Shown here: positions 32,829 through 44,403 of the stretch, piece by piece
How positions within the stretch are numbered: the first letter of the stretch is position 1
Layout: every line of letters starts with the position of its first letter
From: Chytridium lagenaria
Lineage: Eukaryota; Chytridiomycota; Chytridiomycetes; Chytridiales; Chytridiaceae
Direction: 5' to 3'
Assembly (NCBI GenBank): GCA_025449115.1
Contig: JAHLKC010000184.1
Span: 1 to 62,927, forward strand
Length of the DNA stretch: 62,927 nucleotides
Made by a program: the position numbers and the translations under genes
Notes under the pieces: generated by a model
Told to the model about the DNA's origin: nothing
Database searches by the model: none
The model's input: only the letters and a program-made list of their open reading frames with translations

Positions 32829-33940
32829 ACATGAGAGGAAAAGTTTTTTTAAGAACGGCTAGACGCCCCATCCCTCAACCCAAGACAAGCTCTTGAAGGT
32901 TCATGCCCAAGAGCAGCAGCACGTTCAAGAAGAGATTTCGCGCGAAAAGGGTCAGCAGGGATGAAGGCAAAAATCGGGTGTTCAGGCACATGTAGAGCAG
33001 GGTTGTTGAGCAAGTTTGCAAGAACAAGCAACGGTTCAGGGTGAATGGCGTTGGCGTGTTTGACGGCCTTTTCTAGGAGTTGAAGGGCTTCCACAGCTTT
33101 ATCTTCAGCGGCACGACGAGGGTTGGAAGGGAGGGTGAGGAGGTGTTTTGCTTCTGCGAGACAGAGGTTGTGGAGACAAAGGAGGGAGCCGGGGGTTAAA
33201 ACATGAGAGGAAAAGATTTTTTAAGAACGGCTAGACACCCCATCCCTCAACCCAAGACAAGCTCTTGAAGGTTCATGTCCAAGAGCAGCCGCACGTTCAA
33301 GAAGAGATTTTGCGCGAAAAGGGTCAGCAGGGATGAAGGCAAAAATCGGGTGTTCAGGCACATGTAGAGCAGGGTTGTTGAGCAAGTTTGCAAGAACAAG
33401 CAACGGTTCAGGGTGAATGGCGTTAGCGTGTTTGACGGCCTTTTCCAAGAGTTAAAGGGCTTCCACGGCTTTATCTTCAGCGGTGCGACGAGGGTTGGAA
33501 GGGAGGGTGAGGAGGTGTTTTTGCTTCTGCGAGACAGAGGTTGTGGAGACAAAGGAGGGAGCTGGGGGTTAAAACATGGGAGGAAAAGTTTTTTTAAGAA
33601 CGGCTAGACGCCCCATCCCTCCACCCAAGACAAGCTCTTGAAGGTTCATGCCCAAGAGCAGCAGCACGTTCAAGAAGAGATTTCGCGCGAAAAGGGTCAG
33701 CAGGGATGAAGGCAAAAATCGGATGTTCAGGCACATGGAGAGCAGGGTTGTTGAGCAAGTTTGCAAGAACAAGCAACGGTTCAGGGTGAATGGCGTTAGC
33801 GTGTTTGACGGCCTTTTCCAAGAGTTGAAGGGCTTCCACGGCTTTATCTTCAGCGGCGCGACGAGGGTTGGAAGGGAGGGTGAGGAGATGTTTTGCTTCT
33901 GCGAGACAGAGGTTGTGGAGACGAAGGAGGGAGCCAGGGT
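32829..33940 (-). repeat. Three tandem copies of a 372-373 bp module from a gene 3' end
   Basis: Near-identical units start at 32829, 33201 and 33574 (periods 372 and 373). Each encodes on the minus strand the same roughly 95-residue ending, with ALQLLEKAVKHANAIHPEP and PFRAKSLLERAAALGHEPS, up to its own stop codon. Only the third unit (highest coordinates) is joined to the rest of the Sel1-like gene. The other two are orphan 3' ends. High identity suggests recent unequal exchange or replication slippage. Confidence 0.9.
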
Positions 33941-34662
33941 GATTCATGGAGGCAGCAGAGATGTGGAGGTTTAGAGCTGCTGCGGCGGTGGCTTGGCGAG
34001 TGGATGTTGGATGGGGGGTGGAGGTTGTAGGGGTGAGATGGACACGGCCGTGATCAAGAAGGAGAGCGGCGTTGTGGGCAGCGTCGGCAGAGTCTGCGTC
34101 TGCGGCGCGAAGGTATAGGGAGAAGGCTTCTTTGTAGCGGGGTTTGTGATTGTGTGAGTTGGTGGGAAGGATGTGACCGTTGTTGTTGGTTTGGAAGGGA
34201 AGACCTGCGACGAGGAGGTTGGCGGCGAGGAGTAAGGCGGGAGGGTATTCGAGGCTTGAAGATGGAGGGTCCAGTGACGAGGTGGAATTGCTGATGGAAT
34301 GGCGTTTAGGAAAAGGTTGTTGGGGAGGCAACAGCTGAACGCCACCAGCCAGAGGGAGACCATGGAGAGGGCATCACGGATGATAATGTGACGATCCATG
34401 ATGTCGAGAGAAGGGGATGAGAGAGGAGTGAAAGTCGAGGATGAATTTTGCAAGACGAAAGTGGGGTTCTGGATCAATGGCTGGGGAAGCGGCGTTGTTT
34501 GCGGATCTTTGGAGAGCACGGTATGCGTTGAGGACTCTTTTCTGGTGCAATGCACTTGAACGAGATGGGATGATGGCGTCTGTGCTGTTGGAGTCGTCTG
34601 ATCCTGATGACCCTGTGGAAGAGAGAGACGACGAATGTTTGTGATTATAGCGTAGATGATGC
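33594..34662 (-). CDS. Sel1-repeat-like protein, frame break
   Basis: The likely start is ATG at 34662 (MHHLRYNHKH), followed by a Ser-rich segment and LNAYRALQRSANNA. After a frame change near 34330-34400 the protein continues with EYPPALLLAANLLVAG, YKEAFSLYLRAADADSADAA with HNAALLLDHGRV, and a final LLERAAALGHEPSRACLG. These alternate short helices with Ala/Gly/Leu positions typical of Sel1 (TPR-like) repeats, which act as protein-interaction scaffolds, for example in chitin synthase activators. The specific partner is unknown. The last 370 bp are duplicated twice downstream. Confidence 0.65.
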
Positions 34663-36405
34663 ATGATGGTTATAGAGACGTATGAAAGTAGAATAAGGAG
34701 TAGCAGTAGTTTAAAGTAGGATCTAAGTAGAGGTACTAAAGTAGAAGGCGGTGATATAAATATATTCAAGCGCAGTTTATTCAATAAATAATTTTAGAAT
34801 AAAAGAGAATGACGAATAAAGTAAACAAAAGACACTGAATAAAACTGGCTGATGATATTATATTTATTTATTATTCAAATTAAGGATAAGAAGGAGAAGA
34901 GTGGGCTTACTACACCCTGGCCTGGCTGTGAATGTGAATAGTTAGCATTACTCGTGAAGATGATGTCATGTTGAAAGCCTCTCTCAAAAAGAATATAAAT
35001 TCAAGTGTCTTTTCATTTATTTCCTTTTTAGGATATATTATGAGTAAGCTTTTTTATTTATTATTTTGTTGCAGTCATGATGATGTCATATAACAAACCT
35101 AATATATAATATAATAGGCTATTATTAAATACACCCTTAATATTTATTAATCTTTCAAAGTGAGATTGAATAAGAATGACGACACATATGCCTTAAAGTT
35201 ACCGCCACCAAAAAAGCTTATTTTATTTATTAACACATGTCAATGCTTATATTATTATTAAATAGAGTGTTCAAGAGTCACTGATAAATAATATAAAGAA
35301 TTATTTCAAAAAGAGGCTTCTTTTGAGAGTGTTTAAGACGTTGTGTGTGTGTATGTGGGTGTGTGGGTTTTATCTGTGGGTGAGTGGGTGGGTAGTCATT
35401 ATTAAGTTGTTATGTTGATGCATATTAGTAGAATTTTATTACATAAGCTTTTTGTTATTCAACCCGCAATGTCGAATTCTCCCATTCAGGGTGCCGCTCC
35501 ATCTGCAACGACCAGCCACCCCATCTCATAGCATCAACCCTTTCACGCCCACTTCCCTCCCCTCCCTCAACTCCTCATCTTGCGCCACCCCTCATTGACC
35601 ATCCATCTATTCATCTTGTCAAGACCCGGAATTAATGTGCGTTAAGAAGATTATCTTCACTTTATCCACGCTCTCATTAACAAAGAAATAAATAAAAAAA
35701 ATAGCATATTCATATTTTGCTCCCATTCACTCATCCAAGGTACTCTATCTCTCTATCCATCTATTCACCTGGCTGTTCTTGCGCGAAAAGCAATAGTTGA
35801 ACGGATAGATTATTTTATGAATTCACCAACCAATGGCTATGCGAACATTGAATGGCATAAAAGCGTCAATCGCATGCGTTTTACGGACATGCGTTTTTTG
35901 GTTGGCTTCATGTTTTTATTTACAAAGGTTTTCGTTTAATTTATTTGCAGAGTTTGATTGACTTTTCGTTTTGTTAGCTTTATCACTCACAAAACCACTC
36001 CATTCCCTTACCCCCGTGGTATTGACTTCAACATACCATCTTGTGTAGGCTTCAAAGCTTTTTTTTTTGTTTTTTGTTTTTTGTTTTTTTGTTTATCTGC
36101 GGCGATATCACCCGTCTTCATTCACCCTCGTTGCACGTTTCGTAACCATGTCTTACTTTTATAATACACATTATAGTGACTATATTTAAGAAACTCTTTG
36201 ATTTTAATTTAAAGAACCAACATTGTCGTCCATATTAAAACAGGACACCACGATAACAAGAACCCAAAAGTTGCCATCAAAACACATTCAACTCAAAACA
36301 CAACAAACGTGTAAAAGCCAGCTCTAGAAAAAAAAACCAAAAAATAAACATAATCAGTCTTCATCCAACATCCACCATCACCCAGTCAGAAAAAACATCC
36401 CACAT
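34663..36405. other. Long AT-rich intergenic region
   Basis: About 1.7 kb with no convincing gene. It contains many ATTTATT-type blocks, a G/T-rich low-complexity stretch at 35338-35395 and a T-rich run near 36059-36091. I see no tRNA or transposon terminus. Confidence 0.5.
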
Positions 36406-39400
36406 CTAATACTCCTCATGCACAGGACTCACAACACCAGAAGGCGGGTTCGACTTCAAATCCGCATTCTCCGGTAAATCCCTCCAATGCACCCACTCTG
36501 CACCGCTAAATGGAACAATCACAGCTACTTGATGTCGCTCCATGGATTCTTGAGGTGGACCTGCTGGGAGCAAGGTCATCAAGGGTTCGGCGGCGGGGGC
36601 TAGTGGGATGGGGTGGTGAGGAAGGTTTGAGAACATGGAAGAGGATGGAGCGATGTGTGTGGGTTGAACCCATGGGTGCGAAGGTGGCGGGAGTGCTGGA
36701 ACACGATCGAGGCTTGCAAACATGGACGCGGCACCTGAAGTGGAGGGAGCGCTGTATGCGGGTTGACCCATGGCAGGCGCGAGAGCGACCGGGGTGATAG
36801 GACGAGGTCCGAGGCGTGAGAAAATCGAGACAGCACCGGAAGTGGCCGGGCCGCTGTATGCGGGTTGACCCAAGCAGGCCCCAAAGCGACAGGGGTGCTA
36901 GGACGAGGTCCGAGGCGTGAGAAAACCGAAGGAGCACTTGAAGTGGCGGAGCGCTTGGTGGACCAAAAGCAGGCCCAAAAGCGGCGGGGGTGCTAGGACG
37001 AGGCCCGAGGCGGAGAAAATTGAAGAAGCACCTGAATTGGACGGAGCGCTTGGTGGACCAAAGCAGGCCCAAAAGCGGCGGGGTGCTAGGACGAGGCCCG
37101 AGCCGAGAAAAAATCGAAGAAGCACTTGAAGTGGACGGAGCGCTTGTTAGACCAAAAGCAGGCCCAAAGCGACAGGGGTGCTAGGACGAGGCCCGAGGCG
37201 TGAGAAAACCGAAGAAGCACCTGAAGTGGCCCGGCCGCTGTATGCGGGTTGACCCACATGTGGGAAAGTGACGGGGGTGCTAGGACGAGGTCCGAGGCGT
37301 GAGAAAACCGAAGGAGCACTTGAAGTGGGCGGCGCGTTGTATGCGGGGCCAAAAGCAGTCCGCGACGGGGAGCGCTGGTACCAGATCCAAGGCTTGCAAA
37401 GATGGATGGGGCACTTGAAGCGCTGTTGGCAGCAGGCGCGAAAGCGGTCCAAGATCCCAGGCTTGCGAAAAGAGACGGGACACCTGAAGTGGGCGGAGCG
37501 CTGGATGCGGGTTGACCGAAAGCAGTCGCGACGGGAGCGCTGGGACCAGATCTAAGGCTTGCAAAGATGGATGGGGCACTTGAAGCGCTGTTTTGCGGCA
37601 GGCGCGAAAACGGTCCAAGATCCCAGGCTTGCGAAAATAGACGGGACACCTGAAGTGGGTGGAGCGCTGGATGTAGGTTGACCCGCAGGTGCGAAAGCGA
37701 CGGGAGCGCTGGCACAAGGTCCAAGACGTGCGAAAATCGACGGAGCGCCTGAAGTGGGCGGAGCGCTAGATGTAGGTTGACCCGCAGGTGCGAAAGCGAC
37801 GGGATCGCTGGCACAAGGTCCAAGACGTGCGAAAATCGACGGAGCGCCTGAAGTGGGCGGAGCGCTGGATGCGGGTTGACTCAAGGCAGGTGCAAAAGCG
37901 ACGGGAGCGCTGGCACAAGGTCCAAGTCTTGCAAAGATAGACGCGGCACCTGAAGTGGGCGGAGCGTTGGCACAAGGTCCAAGACGTTCGAAAATCGACG
38001 GAGCGGCTAAGTTAAAAAGAGCAGCCGTTAGAACATGTAGGAGTACGTCACTAATGGCGTCAACCGAAAAAGGAGCTTACCTGAAGGAGGAGCAGGGAGT
38101 GTATCCTCCGACAATGGCGGTGCATCTGCCAACGATTTTCGAGCCACGCCAAAGATGGGAACCGAGGAAGCACTTGACGCCGCGAAACCATTTGGTTGAG
38201 ACACGACAGGAACTTCTGCAACGGCAGGTGTGCTAGTACAAACGGCAAGGCTCGTAAACATTGTAGAAGAAACTAGGAAGAATGTTAGCTTACACGAATA
38301 AATAATGTGATAAAGTACCTGAGGATGCGGGAGGATCAGCCACGCCAACGATGGAAACCGAGGAAGCGCTTGACGTCGCGAAACCATTTTGCTGAGACAC
38401 GACAGGAACTTCTGCAACAGCAGGTGTGCTAGTACAAGCGGCAAGGCCCGTAAACATTGACGAAGAAACTGTGAAGAATGTTAGCTTACACGAATAAATA
38501 AACGTGATGCAGTACCTGAGGATGCGGGAGGATCAGCCACGCCAACGATGGAAACCGAGGAAGCACTTGACGTCGCGAAACCATTTGGCTGAGACACGAC
38601 AGGATCTTCTGCGGCGGCAGGTGTGCTAGTACAAGCGGCAAGGCCCGTGAACATTGAAGAAGAAACTAGGAAGAATGTTAGCTTACACGAATAAATAATG
38701 TGATGCAGTACCTGAGGATGCGGGAGGATCCTCCGACAATGGTGGCGCATCCGCCAACGATTTTCGAGTGGCCATGCCAAGGATCGAGAACGTGGGACCG
38801 CTCAGCGTCGACGTGGAAGCTGGGTGTCATCAAGTTGAGCACGGCAGGAGCGACGGGGGTGCTGGGACGAGTACCCGTAGAAGTCAACAAAGTCACTGGA
38901 TTAAAAAGGGATGTTAGCGTATATAAAACAGAATTTGAAGGAGAATTTGAATGTACCTGTGGATGCGGGAGGGTCATCTGACAAAGGCGGGGCATCTGAC
39001 AACGATTTTTGAGAAGAAACGGGACTTGATGAAGTCGCGACCGTGGTTGATGCTACAGCCAGAGCCGGATCTGTAGGAGCATTGCCTGAAAATAAAATTT
39101 CATGAACGGTGAGATTGCGTATATATATATCAACAGCACAGCATTAAAGAAGATCATCAACTTACCTGAGGTTGCCGGTGCTTCAACATTGATCACCGGC
39201 TTCAACATAGCCAAATGCATCGAAACCCAATTATCCCCCCCTCCACACACTCCTCATTCAACCAAGCATATTTACAAAGCGGAATAAGCCACCTCCCACA
39301 CCTCCAAACATCATACTTTTCTCCAACCTGTGCAATACATGACCGCAACACCGTCACTCCATCAAAAACAACATAAAGGGGAGAAGGCTGTCGTTCATAG

Positions 39401-40548
39401 GGATCCAATTTCGCAACCCGAATCTTCTTACATCGAAACTCTTCCAACGCAACCACCATATCGCTTTCATGAACAAGATGAGGTTGAACAGGAACCATCC
39501 AACGTCCAACTTTCATCAACCCGTAGGAAGCACCGGGGGCGGAAAGGTTTTTGATGGGGATACGCTCTTTATCCAGGGTTTGGAAGTTTGCTGAGTCCTG
39601 TGCTTGGGCCTTTCGTGCCTTCCGGAGCTCACGTTCAGCTATCGCTCTCGTCTGCTTGGGGACCCATCGGACCCATCGTGGAGGTGGAGGGGATGGTTCT
39701 GCATTGTTGGGAAAATGAGCATTGTTGAAATGGGATTGTCGGAGTCTATAAATAAATCAATAAAGAAAATCACCTTGAGATTTTTGGAGGAGCGGCGACG
39801 ATGATGGCTTTGAGGAAGGAGACGGAGATGGAGTTGGCGTGAGCGCTGCTTCTACCTACAATAAATGCAAATCAGTAAATAATTACAATATGGTATGAAC
39901 GTAATTAAACATTTTGGTATTGGTTTTGTGGATGGATGGGTGAAAAGTGGAGGAATTTCGTCGGAAGGAAAAAAACGAAATAAAGAAGGAGTCCGGAAAA
40001 GAGAGTCTACAGGAATGAAATTGCACATGAACCTCCTCTACTCACTGGTTTCAAAGAACTCTGATACTCGCAGCTTTCTTCTGACGTTGGGGGCAGGCCA
40101 GCAGCAGCTGTTTCGATGAGAATTGTCAACAAGAAAAAATTATAATTAAATTTTCAAACAAACAAACAAAAAAGTCTCACACACACACCTTCAATCAGTG
40201 CGTAGGGCGATGGGAGGGGCAGCAGGTGGAGGCCGAAGAGGGAGGTGAGGAGGGAGCGACACTGGTAAACGTAGTGATAAAGTATAGAAGAGAATATGTG
40301 TAAGCGTTATGACAAATAAAGAAACAGAAAGGACATCTCACCTTCAAACTCGAACAAAAGTGGATGATGCGAGAACATACGTCCACATCCACTTGATCCA
40401 TTCGACAGTGATTGAGATAATATTGGCAATCACAGGGTATGCGTATACGATGGCATGGATGAACGGTGGCAACGGCCCACGAGATACCAGCAGCAAGATG
40501 TTGGGTGAGGGTCCAGGTGCTCACTTCAATGCCCACCTCAACGACCAT
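36406..40548 (-). CDS. Large multi-exon repeat protein of unknown function
   Basis: On the minus strand a string of short exons can be followed from about 40548 to the stop at 36406, most with GT-AG introns of 28-110 bases. A mid-N-terminal conserved-looking domain (39700-39170) contains RWVRWVPKQTRAIAEREL and KVGRWMVPVQPHLVHE. It also contains VVFDGVTVLRSCIAQVG and CGRWLIPLCKYAWLNEE, with two similar GRW-P-Leu motifs. Downstream come three near-identical exons, then about 1.5 kb of Ala/Pro/Ser-rich repeats with the core SIFARLGP, and a unique end (VHWRDLPENADL). Frame breaks occur within the repeat region. I do not recognise the family. Low-complexity repeats suggest a scaffold or surface protein. 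Confidence 0.5.
36430..38010 (-). repeat. Degenerate coding tandem repeat, about 33 residues (99 bp) per unit
   Basis: At least a dozen units encode a pattern of GQPASSAPPTSGAPS, then IFARLGP, then a variable Ala/Pro part. The most regular are at about 37690-37975. They vary in length and frame, and homopolymer G and C tracts within them coincide with frame shifts. Confidence 0.8.
38070..38720 (-). repeat. Tandem exon-intron triplication, period 196-197 bp
   Basis: The markers ACATTG before the exon starts lie at 38258, 38454 and 38651. Each unit carries an exon of about 145 bases (containing VVSQPNGFA and SSASSV) and one intron. The two fully shared introns are about 46-47 bases, starting GTACT, with a CTAAC branch-like motif and an AG end. 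A related exon end also occurs at 38712-38800, with the SLADAPPLSED motif. Confidence 0.85.
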
Positions 40549-40859
40549 CAGGATAAATCCAACTCAATAAAGGTGCAGAAAAGGCAGAACGTGTAGAAGA
40601 AATTCGACCATATGTGTTGGCGATGGTTTTCTTAAAGCTCTCGTATGGACGAGACATGATGTCGGTTATCTTGCCAGAGGTCAGAAGATGGCTAGATGTT
40701 TATTTCCGAAGAAGTCGTAGTTTGAAAGTAATTGTTACACCAATAAACATGGCCAACCTGATATTTATACGTAAAAAATACACTATGAATGAACATCGAA
40801 TAATAAATAAAAAAACTCTTTACGTAAGGCTTAAGCCGTACGTCAATGAAGAAGACGCC
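40549..40859. other. Short intergenic stretch
   Basis: Between the large repeat gene and the ankyrin gene. Scattered short frames on both strands, none recognisable. Confidence 0.35.
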
Positions 40860-43645
40860 ATCATTCTCTCTCACCAACAACCTCCAACCCTCTTTTCCAT
40901 GCCTCCTCATCCCTCCAAAACACCTTCCTCATCAAAATCCTCACCACACATTTATCGCCAAAAGCCACCGCCCTCCTCAAAACCCCCATCTTCCCATCCC
41001 CCATCACACACCTCCCAGTCTCCAACACCATCTCCACAATCGCAGGAACACTCGCCGACCCACCACCTCCACGCGCCCCCCACTCCACAGGTCCAGTCTC
41101 ATCCACCGCAATGCCAAACCCCACAGCAAGATGAAGCGCATCGTCAAACAAGACGATTGAATGAATCCGAGACGTAGATTGGGAGGACGCGGTGATGAGG
41201 AATGAATGATGAGATGGACGGTTTCAGGACATCCTGATCGAACAGCACACCGAAGAACATGGCTTGGATCAAGATTGGCAGGAAATTTGACATCTCCTCT
41301 CTTTGCAACCATAGCTGCCACAATCCCAGCATGACCACCCCCAGCAGCCCCACACAACGCTTCATACGAATACCACCCCACGTGTACATCCCTCCATCAG
41401 TCCATCCCGCAATTCTAAACTCACATTTCCCCTTTTCCATCAGCATCTTCATGACCCGCGCATGCCCTTTCCCAGCGGCACTCACCACTGCCTCATCCAC
41501 ACAACCCACCCATCCAGCCTCACACAAAACCTTACCGTATCCACAACACCCACTCACCGCCACAGCTTTCACAACACTCCCCTTCAAATTCTCCACACCC
41601 ATCCATCCATCCTCATACCGTCTCATCCCAATCAACACCTTGACAATCTCCGCATTCCCCATCGCCGCCGCTCTCCAAACAATAAAATCAACCCCCTCAT
41701 CACTCACCCATCCTCGTTGCGCAACAAGGTACACGCGTCAACGTTCTGTGATCGCGAGAGGACGGCAAACACAGTATGCGCAGTGAATGACATAACATCC
41801 TTGATGCCGTGGGTGTCGTAAAAGTGGAGGAGATGTCGAACGCATTCGGCGTGTCCGAATTCGACGGCTTGACGGAGAGAGATTTGGAAAAAAGGGGATA
41901 GGGATGCAACAGGGATCGTTTTTAAATGACAGAGAGGATGTATGGCTTCCACGACGCGATGCTTCGATAATATCTTCAGGCGAACGTCAACATTATGCGT
42001 ATGTAGAGATGGGAAACACCGAATCATGCGAATGAATGATCGAAAGCGTCATAGCTTCACGCCGTAAAACCCGATCCCCCTTCATCCATCCCCACATCCG
42101 GGAACATGTCCATCATATTCACACACGCAGCATGCACGCTCAAAAATCTCCAAATACCCATTCTCAGCCGCCTCCAACATCCCAGTCCTACACATCATCC
42201 AAAACGCCTCCAAATTCTTCTCGTCCGCACCACCGCATCCCTCACAAACTACCACAACATCCGCAGTTTCCCCATGTCCCTTTGACACTGCATACCGTAT
42301 CGCATCAGCACCAACACCTTCACCCTCCCAGTGTTCAACAATACGTTGACGGTATCCGTATGCCCTCCATAACACGCATGCTTGATGGCCGCGTTAGAAC
42401 AAGCGCTTGGATCAACGTGGTTGCAGAGTATCGATACAACACTGGTATGTCCATGCGTGCCAGAGACTAACGCAGACTCCATGACAACCTCATCCACCTC
42501 CCCCGTGTCATTAAATACCGCACCAACTCCGCATTACCACTCCTTGCCGCATTCCCCACCGCCTCCCCCAACGTCCAAGTATCCATCGGTCTATCCAACA
42601 CTTTAACAACTTCAACATGACCCTCCAAACAAGCTCCCAACAATGCATTTTCATTCACCGCGCCAACATCACATCTCTCCATCAACATCTTAACGATAGG
42701 TAGATACCCCTTCTCACTCGCTTTCCACAACGCCTCCTCAACCCCCTCACCCACATCCCCCTTAACCCCCTCCATCAGCACCCTCACAACCTCCACATGT
42801 CCATTCCCCGCCGCAAGTCGCACCGCCTCACTCCAAGCCCATGGATTCACCTGTCCCCCCAAAACCCGTCGAACAATCTCCCCATATCCATTCTTAGCCG
42901 CCTTTCGCAACGCCTGATGATTCCTCCACGTGCTGACCGTCCTCCTTTCCAAAACCTCCAACACCTTCACGTCCCCGCGTTTCGCGGCCGCACGTATCGC
43001 AGCCCCATCATAAGCGTCATGAGATGGGGTTAAAGGTTTTAACAACGTTCCAGTAACTCGGCGTGTCCGCATTCGCGCGGATGCAGACGGAGAGCGCAAT
43101 GTCGTGGTTTGTCGCGGTTTGAAGGAGGGAGAAGAGGAGTGGTTGAAGGGCAAAGTGACAGGCGTAGTAGAGGGGAGTTTGAAAGGGTTGTTGAGGAGTG
43201 GGAATTGACGGGATGCGAGGATGTTGAGGGCTAGAGTGAGGATGGGGAGAGGGATGACCAGAATCGTGTGGGATTCATGGGGTGGGGTTTCCATATTCCA
43301 GAGGTTTTTGGGAGGTCGAGGTCGGATGGACGAGGGGATTTAACGGACATTGCTGTTTTGGAGGGTTTTAAATTTTTTGAAGGGGGGAGGGTTACCTTTG
43401 ATGCCGTCAAAGAAGTAGGGGGAAGGCCGTTGTCGATGATGAAGGCGATGAGATAATGCACGGGAGGTTCTCCCATGGTATAGTTTTGAAGCAAGCCACG
43501 TTCTTGAGTTGTTGTCGTGCCGTTGAAATAGTGTTGAGGGATTGATTTAAATGGTTGCATGATTGTTTGAGCTTGGGGATGCAGTGGGAGGGGAGATGGA
43601 TGCAGATGATGTCGAGCAGAGATTGGGGAGCGTGAGGAGGGACAT
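40860..43645 (-). CDS. F-box-like ankyrin-repeat protein, broken frames
   Basis: ATG at 43645 gives MSLLTLP and, after one missing base in a C run, QSLLDIICIHLPSH with a following NQSL, an F-box-like helix set. Downstream the minus strand codes for many ankyrin repeats, clearest at 43040-42490: AIRAAAKRGDVKVLEVLE, RKAAKNGYGEIVRRVL, AVRLAAGNGHVEVVRVLM and LLGACLEGHVEVVKVL. More repeats continue at 42490-41750 and 41734-41000 in other frames. F-box/ankyrin proteins act as substrate adaptors of SCF ubiquitin ligases and are expanded in some chytrids. Four or more frame breaks mean either sequence errors or decay. Confidence 0.65.
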
Positions 43646-44403
43646 GATGATGGGAATAGAAGTGACTTTGATAATGGTGTAGAACCACCTCCCCGTTTGG
43701 ATGTTATTGTTTGGCATTTTCGTTTTGAAACGCGGGGAGGTAAGCTGTTCCACCCCTTAATTGTCTCAGATATAACAATAAAAAACATGGATGAGAGCTG
43801 CAGCATCCCGCATCTAACTAGGTAGTTACCGTGACGACCAACTGACCTGACGATGCCGTTCCTTCAACACATAAATCCCTTGGGATCAATGACTTTGAGT
43901 ATCATCTAGATTTCGCTAGAATTGTACGCAACAGAAATTTATATATTACAGCCAGTTTTGTCATGCATGGCGCGTACAACACTTTTTTCGTCCTTATCAA
44001 TGGCCCGTACTAGATCCAAAACGAGTTTAACACCAGTTAAAAAAAGCACCATCTCACCATCCAAGTACGAGACTAGAATATATAATTCAAGACTTGACGT
44101 TACAATGATCACTCTGCAGTCGCGATGCCACTCCATCACGCCGATTCTTCTCATAATCAAACCACTAGAAAGTTCTTTACTCATATTTCCATCTTCCACA
44201 TCCTCTTTACCTTTAGTGATCCAATGACGGGCAGTTTGCATGCAAACGTTGGGTTAAAGTGCTTAAACAATCTCAACGACCCACGAAAATGAAGTTGTAC
44301 AACCATCACTAAAACCAAGTCACAACTCCCAAACGACATCACACTCCTTCACCCCTCAACAACCCATCCTCTCCACAGTGAACCATCAAACCAACATCCC
44401 ACA
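43646..44403. other. Intergenic between divergent genes
   Basis: Divergent starts of the ankyrin gene and the plus-strand gene at 44404. A pair of overlapping open frames at 43922-44241 on both strands has no family resemblance. Nothing else seen. Confidence 0.4.

Noticed and set aside
43922..44241. Overlapping 100-codon ORFs on both strands
   Set aside because: Neither strand shows a domain, signal or neighbour link.
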